DNA of 64,000 bases, taken from the NCBI GenBank assembly GCA_904066235.2, contig CAJFCV020000006.1:2108001-2172000 (forward strand), in the 5' to 3' direction. Position 1 is the first letter of the stretch; the number at the start of each line of letters is the position of its first letter. Below the pieces are notes generated by a model that ran no database searches, was not told the DNA's origin, and saw only the letters and a list, made by a program, of their open reading frames with translations. This DNA is from Bursaphelenchus xylophilus (taxonomy: Eukaryota > Nematoda > Chromadorea > Rhabditida > Aphelenchoididae). This document shows positions 11,654-25,100 of the stretch, piece after piece. A program made the position numbers and the translations under genes.

Positions 11654-14484
11654 GTAGAATTAACCTCCCAATTTGTCTATTTCGAACACAAAATATCTTT
11701 TTTTGTAGGATATCTTTTCATTTTTTTTATTTTCAAATTCAAAAACCCCTCTCTCAAACTCGGTGACGCATAAAAAAGCGTGTGTTTACGGCCAAAAAAA
11801 GCGTGCTTTGTGGGGGAAACAAATTGCGAAATTTTGGGCCAAGTGACATGAGGAAATGGCCGCGGATTTCGCGCCGGATTCTTCTGGATATTTCGACATA
11901 AAAAGGATTCGAAAAGAATGAAATTTTTTATAAAAAATAAAGTGAAATTTCGATTTAAAAATCGATAAATGGATAGGAAATTTTGTTTGCAATAGAAAGG
12001 CGATGTAAGAAAGAGTTATTTGCGGCAAAAAAATATGAAAGATTGGGAAAAGGAAAAGTGAAATTCGAGATTTTTCGATTTTTTGCTGAAAATTGGCAAA
12101 AATATGGCAAAAAATGAAAAAAAAAATCAAAAATGAACCTAAATAAATGTTTTGATTACATGCAGTTTGCTTTGTATAGGTTTATTCTATCATAAAAATG
12201 CAGAGTCAATCCAATAGAAGCTTTGAAATTCAAGATTTTTCAATTTTTTGGCGAAAATCATCAAAAAATTGAGGAAAAATTGCGAAAAATCAAAAAATCG
12301 CAAAAAATCTTGGCTGGTATACAAAGTAAAACCCATTTCTAAGCTATTTTAGACCCTTTAGAAGCGATATCTAAGCCATTTTCTCAAGGTTTTCTCAAGT
12401 CCTAAGAGCTATCCAAAGGAGCCATAAGTGGTTAGTGGCTTTCCAAGGACTTTTTCAAGGATTTAGAGCCCTTTAAAGGTCATGAGATGGTAAGTAGTGT
12501 CTTATGCATGAACTGAACTTATTCTGAAGTACAAATTTTTCAGCAAAAATGTGATTTTTTAAAAGAAAATTAAGGAAAAATCAAATTTTAGGGGAAAAAT
12601 TGACTTTTTTAGTGAAAAAATGAAAATTGCCTGAGGCAAAGTGGTTGAAAATAAAAGGAAACGAGATTTACTGAAATATGACGTATTTTACAATTAATTT
12701 CAAGCCATAAACTATCAAGAAAATATGAAAACCCGAGAGATTTTTATATTATACTAGACAAAATCGCCTCTAAACCCAATTTTCGGCCAAAACAACAAAA
12801 ATAAACCGAACGAAAGGTCGAGCAAATGGCACGATAAATATTAATAAACCAAATGGACGCCATTGGCATTTATTTTCATCAAAAATTTTGGTCTCATCTA
12901 ACAAAATATCAATGAAATTTCGCGCAAAAACTCCACAAACTCAGGATTTTAAGCTCAAGCCGGGTGCGGAAATTCAGTCAATAATCCGGGAACAAAATTC
13001 TGGAGCCCGAATGGAATACATAAAAATTTCTCCTTGGCTTTTTTTCGACTGCGCACTCTGGAGGAGAAAAGGCCGCCAGAATGGGGGGAAAGACGCGCTT
13101 TTTCGGGGCTTTTTGGACCAGCCACTAGCGTTGTATTTCCTCCTCTTTATTTCTCTCTAACACTCTCTCGATTTCCCCGACTCTCTCGGCTTCCTCGGCA
13201 TCTTCAATTTTTCGCACTGTGCAGTCGAAAAAAGTCATTAACGCTGTCGCAAAAGACTCAAGTCGAAATTTTTTTTTCTCTGATGCTCTCTTGTTTTCTA
13301 ATAGTCACTAATTTTCGTTTTGTCGCCCGCTTTTCACCTTGAAACCGCCGATTTTCGCATTTTTCTCTGACCGTATGGCTGCGAAATGGTCTCTCCGCGG
13401 GACGCACACACTCTCGCAAAGAAAAAGAGAGAGTGTTCCAAATCCTTTACTTCGCCTTTTTTTACATCAAATGGAAGGTATGGGAGTAAAGCGGAAAAGG
13501 TGTTTTGCGGAAATGATATCGGATTTGCAGGGGGATATTATGTTATAGGGCATAGTAAAAGGCTGAAAGCTCAACGTTACGAAAATACATTTGAGAAAAA
13601 AACATTTTGAAAGGAGATTTGAACAGGTTGATGTTCAAATTTTTATGAAAATTGTGTAAAATTGAAGCCGAAATTTTTGAGATTTTTAGTCGCGCTTTGC
13701 AGAAAACATCGACATTTTTTTTTAAATTAAAAGTCAATAAATTATCAAAAATTGATGGGATTTGCAATCTTCAAAAGAAAACAATGATATCACTATTTGT
13801 TCTATACAGTAAATTTTTTCGAATTTCAAACATCGCTTCTTCAAGTGCAGTATATAAAGTTTCTTTTCATATTTCGGAGCGCGTAAAGAAACCTATCGCG
13901 AGAAATTTCCCTCAGGTGTCTATAGGCAAGAACCAACTAATACTCATCCCCAAAAAGGGTCCCTTATAAAGCCTTATGCTAAGAAAACCGCGTATAGTCT
14001 TTGCAAATTCTCCAACGAGGCTTCACTGAGCAACTAACGACTTTTCCAGGCCTTGTAGGCACCTCCAGCTATTTTTTTTGGATTTTTACTTGTCCTACGC
14101 CTCACAATTTTGTGTTAGCACCATCTACCGGCATCCCGGAGAGTCCGGCAAAAAAAATTGGACCAGTTTTGCAATTCGCAACAGTTGACGGCAAAGATGG
14201 ATTGTCAGCTAAATGTTTCGAACGTCCGACCAATGGCCTAAAGTTTCTAAAACGTCAAAAGTTCTGCTATAGACATATCTGAAGGGCCCTTATGCCAGAA
14301 AAAACCGCATATGACAAAGACCTCCGAGTAGAAGCAAGATTGTTGTCGTTTTGTCATCGCCTGAACGGTTCTGCTCCCTATTGTCTCAAATCCATCACCC
14401 TTGAACTCAAACTAAAATATTAGTACATACTATAGTATCTTCAAAAAATGCATGGACAAAAGAATTGAATAGAGGAGGTTATAT

Positions 14485-15134
14485 CAGTCTGTCGGGAAAA
14501 TAATGAGCATCCTGCCACGTTGACGTGGCATCGCCGCCGAGAAAATGAATTGTATTGCTGCAAAATCAAATTGCTTCTCACTTCAGCGACGCGACTGGAG
14601 CAGTGACATCGAGTTCATTATTTTCCCGACAGACTGATCGTAGAAAATCTGCCGAGTTTTCTTACCTAACTAAGCAAGTACCCTTCAGATTCAGGATTTT
14701 TCCCAAAAAAAGTCTCTCGCAGCCCAAGTAATGATGGGCAATTCCGATATTTTTTCATTTACTACTCGATATGCACATATCAAGGTCCCGTTAAGGAATC
14801 CGCGGAATTCTGAAAGTATATATTGGACTACCAGTCTGTCGAGAAAACAATAAGCACAATGTCGCTGCGCCAATAGCGTCGCTGAAGTGAAAACCAATTT
14901 GATTTTCACCGCTCCACAATTCATTTTCTCGGCGGCGATGCGACTTTCGATGCGACAGAATGCTCATTATTTTCCCGACAGACTAATATTTTACCTGTCT
15001 GGAAATTAACGTGGATTCGTAAATTGCCCATCATCGGTTTGTAACGGCTAGCAGCGACTGGAAATTTGATGCGCGACAGCGACAAGGGCTCATATTTTGC
15101 CGCGACAAACCCACATTATTTTCCCGACAGACTA
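14485..15134. mobile_element. Three CTGTCGGG-family MITEs
   Basis: Copies at 14485-14636, 14832-14985 and 14995-15134. Each starts CAGTCTGTCGGGAAAATAAT (or a variant) and ends with the inverse. The first two contain CACTTCAGCGACGCG (or its inverse) (subfamily A, AATAATGAGCA); the third is subfamily B (GTGGATT, then a CGACAAACCCACATTATT end). Confidence 0.8.
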
Positions 15135-17176
15135 AGAGACTAATAACCCTAAAATGACTCATTCCCAACCCACAAAAACCTCACTGCATAATCGCTGGAT
15201 CCTCAGTCAACCGCTGAAAAAAACGTTTCCCGAGCCAGATTTGACCCTACTCAACCCCATTTTTTCGCGTACAAAAACTGGCTCCCACGAATTTCCCCCC
15301 ACTCAAAAACCGAAATTCAACCGAGTGACTCACTCGTTTTCCAAAGCGAAAAAAAACTTTTTGGTCGCAGGGCTTTAAAAAAAAAGATTTAAAAATAAAA
15401 ATCAGAAGTTGAACTTGAGAGTAAACATTGGGTCGGACGATGAAAACCGAGCTTAAGCCAACTTTTTGGAGGGAAGAAGAAATGGACTAGACTGCAGTAA
15501 AAATAGAAATGACCCCTGGAAAAAAGGTCATTACTATACAAATAGAGCACGAAGATGAGGAATGGATACGAAAATCGAGCGCTGGAAATGGTGAGATCTG
15601 ATGTTTGGAGGAGCTTTTGTTGATGATAAGAGGGGTGGAAGTTGTTGGGGGTGTTTGTGTTTGGGATTGGGAAGATTGGAGAGGGCGTGGGTTCACAATG
15701 GGAGATGATGACAAAAATGATGAAGAAAGGGGTGTTTATAAACCACAATATAAAAAAGAATCTTGTTAGAACAAATTCCAAAATCAAAAAAAATCTGTGA
15801 CATTTCGTCTTCCAATCCGTAAAACTAACAGGGGAAGTGCTCCAAGTGCGAAGCTCAGATTTTGGTGAAACTTGGCACAAATTTAGAAAAATTTTTTCTA
15901 AGATATATGCGAGAATCCGAGCTCGCGCTTTGCAGAAACAACCGAGATTTTTAGATCGAAAGTCGGCCAAAATTTAGGACTTTTTGCCGAATTTCGGCAC
16001 GAAAAGTTGCATGCCTATTTCAACCGTAAAGGATAATGTTTCTACAAAAAATCAAATTTTTCCGCACGAAACTGCCAAAGTTATGGCCAAAAAGCGCTTT
16101 TCTCCGACCGCTCTCCACGTTTAGCGTGCTCTCTCGGCGGCAAAAATCGTTCCATATCTCGGCGGCGAAGCGCGAGCCAAAACTTCCAGGAGTTGATATT
16201 TAGTCTATACCCGATGTGTGTGCAAAATTTAAAGAAAATCTGAGCGTCGCACTTGGGGTACTTCCCCTCTAAGATTAAGATATAGGTTTTTGACACTTTC
16301 AAGGGCTGTACAAGGGTTATTTCTATCGGCATTTTCCTATTGAAAACCCAACAGCTGCATGGTTACAGAGAGGTCAATTTGGACGGGTTAGAGACTACGC
16401 GCAATGCGGAGAGCGGACAGAGAGAAAAAACATTGGTTTTGGCCGTATCTTTGCTAGCTTAGCGAGGGAAACATTGATTTTTATGGAAGCATTACACTCT
16501 ACGGTAGAAACAGTCATGAAACTTTTCATGGCAGAATTCGAAAAGAACGTGTTTTTTATCAAGCTCTAATTAAGCTCGGAACGTCGCATTTCATACAAAT
16601 TCCCTGTAAATCAAACCTAAAGGTCGCTGTCGAATCTTTGAGTCGTTTCCATGCATAAGCGATAACTTGAACTCTCTAAAACTCAAAAATTCTATTAATT
16701 TATTAGCAACCGAGCGAGAAACAACCTGTCGGGCATTTGGGAAATGTTGAGAAACATCTGTGCCGCACGTAACATACGTACATACATACGAATATTAATA
16801 GAGACAAACTACGAAAATAAGTAATTTTTCACTGCTATTGTCCGCTCTACCATCCAATAAAACCCTTGGAAAATACGACAAAATCACCCTCGCCCAGCCT
16901 CCAGCTCTTTCAGCACGCCCAACCTTAATATTTGCATATTTTGGAGCCATGTTTGCCGAGCCCATCCCACCCTCCCATAGCCGTCAACAACAACAGATAA
17001 ACAATACGCAAAAATTCGAATAAAACGATTCGCCCCGGGGCTACAGCCCGACTGTCAGACGGACAAAAGACGGGCAGGCAACAAGTTTTGATTCATTTGG
17101 TCTGCGTATGCGTATATGACGCATCAGATCATTGGGGGCTCTACATGGAGAATGTGGGCAGATACCATATGTATAT

Positions 17177-17494
17177 TGGTCTGTCGGGAAAATAATGAGC
17201 AGAAAGTCGCTAGCCAGTCGTGTCGCTGAAGTGAAAAGCAATTTGATTTTGTCGCGAGACAATTTATTTTCGGCGATGCGATTTTTGATGCGACAAAGTG
17301 CTCATGATTTTTCCGACAGAGTAATTTCATTCTGTCGGGAAAATCATGTGCATTCTTGGCGCTTTGAAATCGCCCATCATCGCGTTGTGACAGCCCACCG
17401 TAGCTGGGGAATTGGCGTTGAGAGCGACAAGGCGAGAAACTTGGTTGCGACAAATCCTAATGCGACAGAGTGGTCGTTATTTTCCCGACGGACT
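17177..17494. mobile_element. Two adjacent CTGTCGGG-family MITEs
   Basis: 17177-17323 (subfamily A) and 17331-17494 (a subfamily A/B mosaic: GTGCATTC start, GCGACAAATCC late). Both end in inverse copies of CTGTCGGGAAAAT. Confidence 0.75.
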
Positions 17495-18087
17495 AATATA
17501 ACAAGGGAATGATACTTGGCTTACATAGACCAAGTATCAATTCCTGAAAATTTTAACTCTCGCTTTGCAGACGCGGCCGAGATTTTGAACGGTCTTTTCC
17601 ATCGATGGAGCATGCAGAACTCGGAGAGCGGCCAGAGAGAAAAACACTTTTTGCCCATATCTTTGCCATTTTCATGCGGAGAAAATCATTTTTTGTGGAA
17701 ACATTACCCTCTACAGTATAGTAGAAGTAGCCATGAAACTCTTTATACCCAAAATTGCAGAGTTCCAAAAATTGGAATACTTTCACAGAACTCATCGTAG
17801 GAAAAAATAATAATATTAGAGAAATATTATTATTTTTTCCTGATGACATCTGATCCAAAATTTAATATGATGTGATAGATGAGGTGTCAGATGAGCTCAG
17901 TAGGAGACAGCGAGGGACGAAATGACTAACTGTCAAAGAAATTGGTAAGTGCAAAATGATTGGTCAATATTTTTGAATATTTTATCTAAAAATCATGTAA
18001 AATACGTCGGCAAAAATTTCAAATCTCAAATAAAATACGGATAACCTAGCGATATGTATCATAAAAAACAAGATTTTTTTCTGTTAA

Positions 18088-18127
18088 TATTTTCATAAAG
18101 TGCATCCATGCACTTTATGAAAATACT
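18088..18127. repeat. Minimal palindrome of the TATTTTCATAAAGTGCA family
   Basis: TTTTCATAAAGTGCAT, a 2-nt spacer and its inverse. It is probably a MITE reduced to its ends. Confidence 0.6.
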
Positions 18128-19104
18128 AATAGTACTAACAAACAGCAGGTAGATGTAGATACTACCCAAAAAAAATTGAAATTTTTTATATTTTTTCCCT
18201 AAAAATCGAAAATTTCTTATTTTTTTCCATAAAAAAATCGGCATTTTTCCCAAAAAATCCACAAATTTTTTCATTTTTTTTGCAAAAAATCGACCATTTT
18301 TTAATTTTTTTTTCGACTAAAATTTTTGCAAATTTCCAAAAAAATTACATTTTAGCCCATAAAAAACACGTTTCCGGCCCTCAAGACCCCTTTCCAATTC
18401 ACGGTCAGCAAGCCCACCAACCCACAACATTCAAGAAGCATTCATAATCAACATAACCACAACAAAAGACGGAGCCGTAATCGCGAAACAAAAGGCCCTA
18501 CAATAACTGTTTCCTTCGTATAAAACATAATTCCTCCCCGCGTTGCGCAACCGACCTTGTTGTGGCCAAAGGTCCGGCCAAACCAGCGGACGCGAGAGGG
18601 AATGGAGAGAGAAGAGAGAGGCAGAGAAAAAGGCTGGAGATTTGGAGAGTTGATCAAATAAAAGGATGGAGGGAAAAATTGAGGGAAAACAATGAAGGAA
18701 AGGTGGGAAATTAGTGCAAGAGGGGTTGTTTAGATAAGCTATTGGGCGAGGTTTTAAAGCCCTAAATTTTGGCCGACTTTCGGGCTAAAAATCTCGGTTG
18801 TTTCTGCAAAGCGCGAGCTGGGATTCTCGCATACATCTTAGAAAAAATTATTCTAAATTTGTGCCACGTTTCATCAAAATCTGAGCGTCGAACTTGGAGT
18901 ACTTCCCTTGTTAGATAGTCTCATACTATCTAACAAGTTAATTTTGGCTCCGCAATCTCTGGCTGTAGAGCCGTGCCAAAAACGAGTAAAAAGGCTAGGT
19001 CGGACCGACCAAGAAAAAATTTCGGCCTAACCGTGCCGGGATTGGCCCAAAAAACTCTTGACGGCGCAAGGCGGCCCTGGGAGCAATTTCTGGCCCGGCC
19101 CTTT

Positions 19105-19744
19105 TCAAACTTTGAAAAAAGCCTCCCAAATGCCAGACACTAACCAAGTCTCTTGTAAAGAGGTTTCATCGTTGTCCAAGAGCATCGAAAATAAATCAAA
19201 ATACGGTTCAATAACTCTAGAAACTTTCCGAACACTCCTATGACTTTCAAAATCGCCCATTACCATATTTAATCCGTAAATCTCCAACAAAATCTCTTCC
19301 AAATTTGCGCCCGCAGAACGCTGCATTCATTCGGAAGGTTGTCGAAAACTCATTTACCCCGCGACACCTCAAGGTCAGACATCGTTTTGCGAGCACAAAA
19401 CTAGGTCTTGAAGGTGTTTTCCGCACAAAAAACGAATCACATAACCGTAAAGTTGGAGGCGCAAAAGACCAAAAATTATATTGTACTTGGGGGTTCAGTG
19501 AAAATATCTATGATTTTCAACTGAATGTCCATTCCCTCTCTTTTCCGGAATCGCGAATTGAAAGGAAATTCCCTGAGGCATTGTTATGAATCGGGTCATA
19601 AAAATCGAATTCGAATTCGAAATTCAGTCCATTCAAAGGGTCGTCCGCATAATCGACTTGAAATCGAGACTGCTGCGACTTGATTAAAATTCCAATCTTC
19701 GGCGATTCTGAGTCAGCGAGAAGGATGAAAATAACTGGCATCAT
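19105..19744 (-). pseudogene. Possible gene remnant (two coding-like open frames)
   Basis: On the minus strand two adjacent open frames look more protein-like than their surroundings. 19744-19517 starts MMPVIFILLADSE, like a short signal peptide, and continues with mixed acidic and aromatic residues. 19326-19105 reads as an amphipathic acidic segment (EEILLEIYG, YFDLFSMLLDND) to a TGA. No good donor/acceptor pair joins them and the second frame has a stop directly before its ATG, so a broken gene is more likely than an intact one. No family recognised. Confidence 0.2.
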
Positions 19745-19905
19745 GTATGTACTATATATTTATATGTTACAAAATAGTCGATCCAAAAACAAGATAGGTC
19801 ATCGGAAATAATGTCAGAAACTCAGCGTAATTGGATAACGTGGGATCTGCACCGGCTTTGAGTTTAGATTTCAGTCTGCCGAGAAGTCCTTATCGTTAGA
19901 CATAT

Positions 19906-20056
19906 CAGTGTCGGAGAAATAATGGGGATAATGTCGCTGGTCCAATCGCGTCGCTGAAGTGAAAAGCAATTTGATTTTGACGCAACATTATTCATGTTCT
20001 CAGCGGCGATGCGATTATCGATGCGACAGAGTTCTCGCTATTTTCCCGACAGACTG
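19906..20056. mobile_element. CTGTCGGG-family MITE, subfamily A
   Basis: CAGTGTCGGAGAAATAATG to TTTTCCCGACAGACTG, about 150 bp, with the GCGTCGCTGAAGTGAAAAG interior. Confidence 0.7.
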
Positions 20057-21704
20057 ACATTATAAAAGTAAGCATTGGAAAAAGTTTGCCCACCGAAATT
20101 TGAATAAAATCCAATTCTTGTGTCTTTTTGGCAAGCCTGACTTTATTGACGGGAAAAATAGATTCTAAATTTGATTGACGCGCGTCTGGTCGAAAAATGA
20201 GCGACTCCGGAAAAGTTCTTCCCAGCCAGAGGTTAACAAACTTTTTTCGGCTACCAGTGGCTCAAAAACTTGATTCGGTCTAAAATTTTGATTCCGACAT
20301 AAGCATGGTTGCTATAGCTCGATGCCTGCAGAAAAGGTAGTCATCACAGTCATTGCTAGAAAATCTGGGAAAACTCAGCCCAAAGCCATGCCTAATAAAC
20401 AAGATACGCCCCTGGTTTGATCTGCTCTGAATTTTCATAAATCTCTAGCCAAGTTCTAGACCACTCTTTTTGGCAACTTAAGGTCACGTTGAAACGCTTG
20501 GCCCATCAGTTAAACATTGTCGCTGAAGGCAAGCTGCAAAGCCGATCCAATTTTTGGCCAACCATTTGGGGAATTTCAAAGCTTTTTAGTGCTTTCTTTT
20601 AAACGTGGCCCGAGTTGTGACCCTGCTAAACTCCCAGCTTCTGCTCCAAAACTCATTTCGCACCTCTAAAGTCACAAAACCCACAATTCCCTCACAAAAA
20701 TCTCCAAAAACCCTCGTCTGCCCTGTGCCCCCTCTCACATCACATCACATAAGTCAATCTCACGTCACGTTTAGCCCCAAAGACCCGTCGATTATATGCA
20801 AACATCCCGCTGCAAACTCGGACCGAGCCACAAAACACGCTACTCAATAATTATCGCGCTCTGCCCATGGAATTGGGTCGGTTCAAAGGGGAGTATTGTA
20901 CAAACAAATACGAAAAGGTATTCTTCTTCCTCTTCGCTCCGTTTTTTTCTCTCTGTGAAATCAAATCCGATTTTGAGGGAGTGGGAAGAGCATTTCGTAT
21001 TCGACAAAAGAGAAAAAAGGGCGATCACACGGTCGCTGATGGAGAAAAATAGATGTAAATCAATGTGGGAAAGCTTCCCAATGCGACGGACAGATTTTGT
21101 TTAAATTTGGCTCACAAGTCGGACATAGAGCGCACATCAACTCCAGAAAATTTTAGCTTGCGCTTTGCAACCGGAGCCAAGATATTCGACGATCAACATT
21201 CATGTATAAGAGAAGTACATGTACTTGGCCCATCCGGAAATATGCCGCATATCAATCCTTGTTTTCCGTCAACATATTAAGCAATAGCGGCCGAAAGATT
21301 AAGCCGTCGAAATATTGAAAAATAGCGGCCAAGAGACAGCGTGAAACGCGGAGAGCGGCCAGAGAGAAAAGCGTTTTTTGGCCATATCTTTGATGATTTC
21401 TACAAAGCAAAACTATTCTCAAATAGGTCGGAGAATAAATCATTCTAAATTTGTTTCAAGTTTTATCAAAATTTGAACGTACACTTGGAGGAGTTCCCCT
21501 GTAAAGTTACGGATACTTCAAGAACTTCTGATAGTAATTCCAGAGTTAAATGTCAGTCTGAAACCAACATTATTTTGGCTTGAAGCAGTGTGCTCAAATG
21601 TCTGGCTCTTATTTAATTGTACATGGGACGGTTCTACATAGTTTACAAACTGACAAGGGACATACCCCAAGTGTGACTCACAGACTTCTTTAAATTTTGC
21701 ATTG

Positions 21705-21778
21705 TTGCGACATAATTCATTTTCTCGGCGATGCAATTTTCGATGCTGCAGAGTGCTCATTATTTTCCCGACAGACTG
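21705..21778. mobile_element. Truncated CTGTCGGG-family MITE (right half)
   Basis: Only the right half is present: GCGACATAATTCATTTTC to TTTTCCCGACAGACTG, 74 bp. Confidence 0.55.
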
Positions 21779-22167
21779 ATAATGCCCTAGAAAATCATGC
21801 TCTAAATGTGCTTCAACTTTTATTCAATTCTTTTTGTCCCAATTGAAACTCTTGTCTTGTTAGCAAACTTTTATTTTGTAACGACCGCAGCTTTCACTCC
21901 ATGACAAATAGGATGAATATTTGTCACAGAAAGAAGCCTAACTGTCCAGATTCTGCATCCCCATTTCGCAACTTTCCACAGAGTTCTCTGAAATTCCACA
22001 CAAACTATAGCAATGCCGTTTGTTCACGTTCATCCTCCCCTTCAGTGCGGCCGACTCTTCGGCCCCGAATCCGGCTCCAGGCAACGATGTTTGAAACTCC
22101 CCAAAGAAGGGAAGAGACCCCAAATCGACCTGTATAATTACATACCGGACGCGGGGCAGTCATTACG

Positions 22168-25100
22168 ATGGTGGTGACGAAACCCAAACGGCCGAATATG
22201 CGCCGTTCACGGACGGTTGTGCCACGGCGGAAGTTCGACGAGCAGAAGAGAAGTGCGCCCGTCGACGAGAAGCCCACGATTCTGCGGCACTCGGCCAGTG
22301 TGGATGAGGTAAACAGGAGGATCTTGACTTGTTTTATGACATTTATGACATAGAAGATTCACGTACCTTCGGTCAGATACGGACATTCCGGTCTGTCGGG
22401 AAAATAATGTGGATTTGTCGCGCCTTTGAGATCACACATCCTCGCCTTGCAACGGCTGGGATTTGAGATATATTATTTTCCCGACACAATAATTTTAGAG
22501 CTCTTCAGTTTGTCGGGAAAATAATGAGCACTCTGTGGCATCGAAAGTTGCATCGTCGCTGAGAAAATGAAATGTGTCGTGGCAAAATTAAATTTTATTT
22601 CCGTTCAGCGACGCGATTGACGCAGCGACATTACACACATTATTTTCCCGACAAGCTAAAAAGGTCTAAAATATCAGTCTGTCGGGAAAATAATGTGGAT
22701 TATCGCGGCTTCAAATCGCTCGCTTTGAAACGGCTGGGAATTTGGTGTGCGGCTGCGAGAGGCGACAAATCCTGGGAAGAATCAACATTATTTTCCCGAC
22801 AGGCTCAAAAACTCAAAAAAATCGGTCTGTCGGGAAAATAGTGTGGATTATAGCTTCTTGAAATGCTCATCCTCGCTTTGCAACGGCTTGACGTGGCTAA
22901 GGAAGGAAAAAAAACCTGCGAAAGAGCCAGAAATTTTGCTGCGACAAATCCACATTATTTTCCCGACAGACTGATATATTATAAGTTGCAAGTATTAGTA
23001 GGCGAGCCCAAAAAATCTTTGCATCTTTGCACTGTACGCTATAGCGCTGAAAACTTGTCTCATGACGGCGAGTAAAAGATTGTTTCTCTAATGATTTGGG
23101 TATACAACGATTTTTTATCGAACATATACACAATGTTTCTGACCAAAAATATCCGCATGTATATCAGTATCCAAAAAAAAGAAAACCACAGATCCCCATA
23201 GTATTACGTAAAACGCCCCAAATTTTCTCTAACCGAGAATTTTCTCTAACACAATCAATAGCTTCTAATTTCTCCTTCAGCTCTACCCCATCTACCCGCG
23301 CCGACAGAAGCGACAGCGGGGATTCGAATTCGAACGGCTCAAATGTCTCCGTGACCATCAGCTCTTCGAAGACCCCGAATTCCCACCCGAAGTGGCCATC
23401 GAACACCATCCCAAGACCGAATGGAGACGACCGTTTGTAAGGCTTGAGGTTTTTTTTCGTTGAAACGAGAAGGGGAACGGACGACTTGGGTGGTCTTTGC
23501 ACAAGCCTCTTTTCCGTCTCGACTCCACCTCAGTGGAAGGATTGAAACAGTGTGCTCAGATAGCCCAGCGGTTAGTGAGTCGGACTGGAAATCCGACAAG
23601 CCAGGCGGAGGGTCGGGTTCGAACCCAGGTCACATTTTTTTCATTTTTTGTCCGTTAAAAGAGTGGTGCAAGATGAGAAGGTCAACAGTTTTTTTGTATG
23701 AGTCTGTCGGGAAAATAATGAGCATTCTGTCGGATCGAAAATTACATCATCGCCAAGGAAATGAATTGTGTCGCGATAAAATCAAATTGCTTTTCAATAT
23801 GTGATCGGCGCAACGAGATTGTGCTCATTATTTTCCCGACAAACTAAATCAAAAAACTTTCAACCTTCTCATCTTACACCAGTTTTTCAAAACACAAAAA
23901 ATGATCAGTGGTAGCGACACTTTTGAAAGTTTTGTCACACGATCTTTCAAGCGGCAGGATCCGTTTTTACGCAGCACTTGCTAAAATTTAGAAACGAGAA
24001 ATCGCAAAGGTTACTTTAGTGTATAAGTGCAGTGACGTATCTTACCCAGTGGCAAAAAAAAGTACCATTTTGCATCCGGGAAGTATCAAAAAATGTGGCA
24101 AAATGCCTCCATCGCCAACTAGAAAAACTTTGTTTTTTTGAAGAGCGCGCATAACATAGCTCATTGTACTGTCATAATCATTCCGTCATCAACAGAGCAG
24201 GCGCCCGTTTGAAATCGGAATTTCTTTGCTTGAAAAGTTAGTCATTTTGCTACATTTTTGATACTTCCCGGGTGCAAAATGATACGTCTTTTGCCATTGG
24301 ATCAGGTCCGCCACTGTAATGTAATACAGGGTGGGGCATCTTTGTGGCCCGATTTGAACTGGACACGCCGGGAAAGACCGAAAAAACAACCGAAAAACGA
24401 CCGAAATAATGAACTCCAAGAATAAATCCAATAACTGTAGATGACACTTAACTATGCAAACATATTTGGTATCAAACAAAATGGGGTTGTCTGAGGATTC
24501 AGGGAAAAAAAGAATTTTAGAATTTGGCCAAAAACTAAAGAAGTTATAGCCAATTCAAATCGGGCCACAAAGATGCCCCACCCTGTACATACTCTGCCTC
24601 AACCAGAAAACTAAGCCGTGAATAAATGAATTAGCTCTCCGCAAAATTACAGGCGATTGTCAGCAATCCCCGCTTCTTTACCGCGAACGTATCGCGACAC
24701 GACGTCCAACAGATGGGCCTTGGTGACTGCTTCTTCCTAGCGCCGTTGAGCCTGATTGCCGACCGGACCGAGCTGATTCGACGGGTCGTTCCGGCGGGAC
24801 AAAGCTTCAACAAGGATTTTTATGCGGGTTCGTTGGTTAATTCAAGTTCGAAGACCTTGTTTTAGGTATCTTCCACTTTTGTCTTTGGAAGTACGGGGAA
24901 TGGCTGGACATTGTGATCGACGACCGGCTTCCGGTCAACGTCAGAACGGGTCAACTGCGATTCACGAGGGCTCGCTCCTACAATGTGTTCTGGGTTTCGT
25001 TGCTGGAGAAGGCGTTTGCCAAGTAAGTCGGAATGTCCGTCTGTCGGGAAAATAATGTGGACTGGTCGTATCGAAATGACTCGCCTTGTAGAAGGCGAGC

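Larger units (their letters stand above)
11654..22167. other. No convincing gene; repeat-rich upstream region of the calpain gene
   Basis: Besides the MITEs listed, it carries several copies of two dispersed repeats: one with GAGAGCGG(C/A)CAGAGAGAAAAA and GGCCATATCTTTG (16.4, 17.6, 21.35 kb; also 44.8 and 50.45 kb), and one with AAGTGCGACGCTCAGATTTT or its inverse (15.85, 16.2, 18.8, 27.75 kb). GC-richer, GAGAG-containing patches at 13.05-13.45, 18.48-18.64 and 20.7-21.05 kb could be promoters but have no gene attached. Confidence 0.45.

Noticed and set aside
15389..15970. 193-codon minus-strand open frame
   Set aside because: Low-complexity Ser/Thr/Phe composition, overlaps a dispersed repeat (AAGTGCGACGCTCAG family), and no splice or start support.
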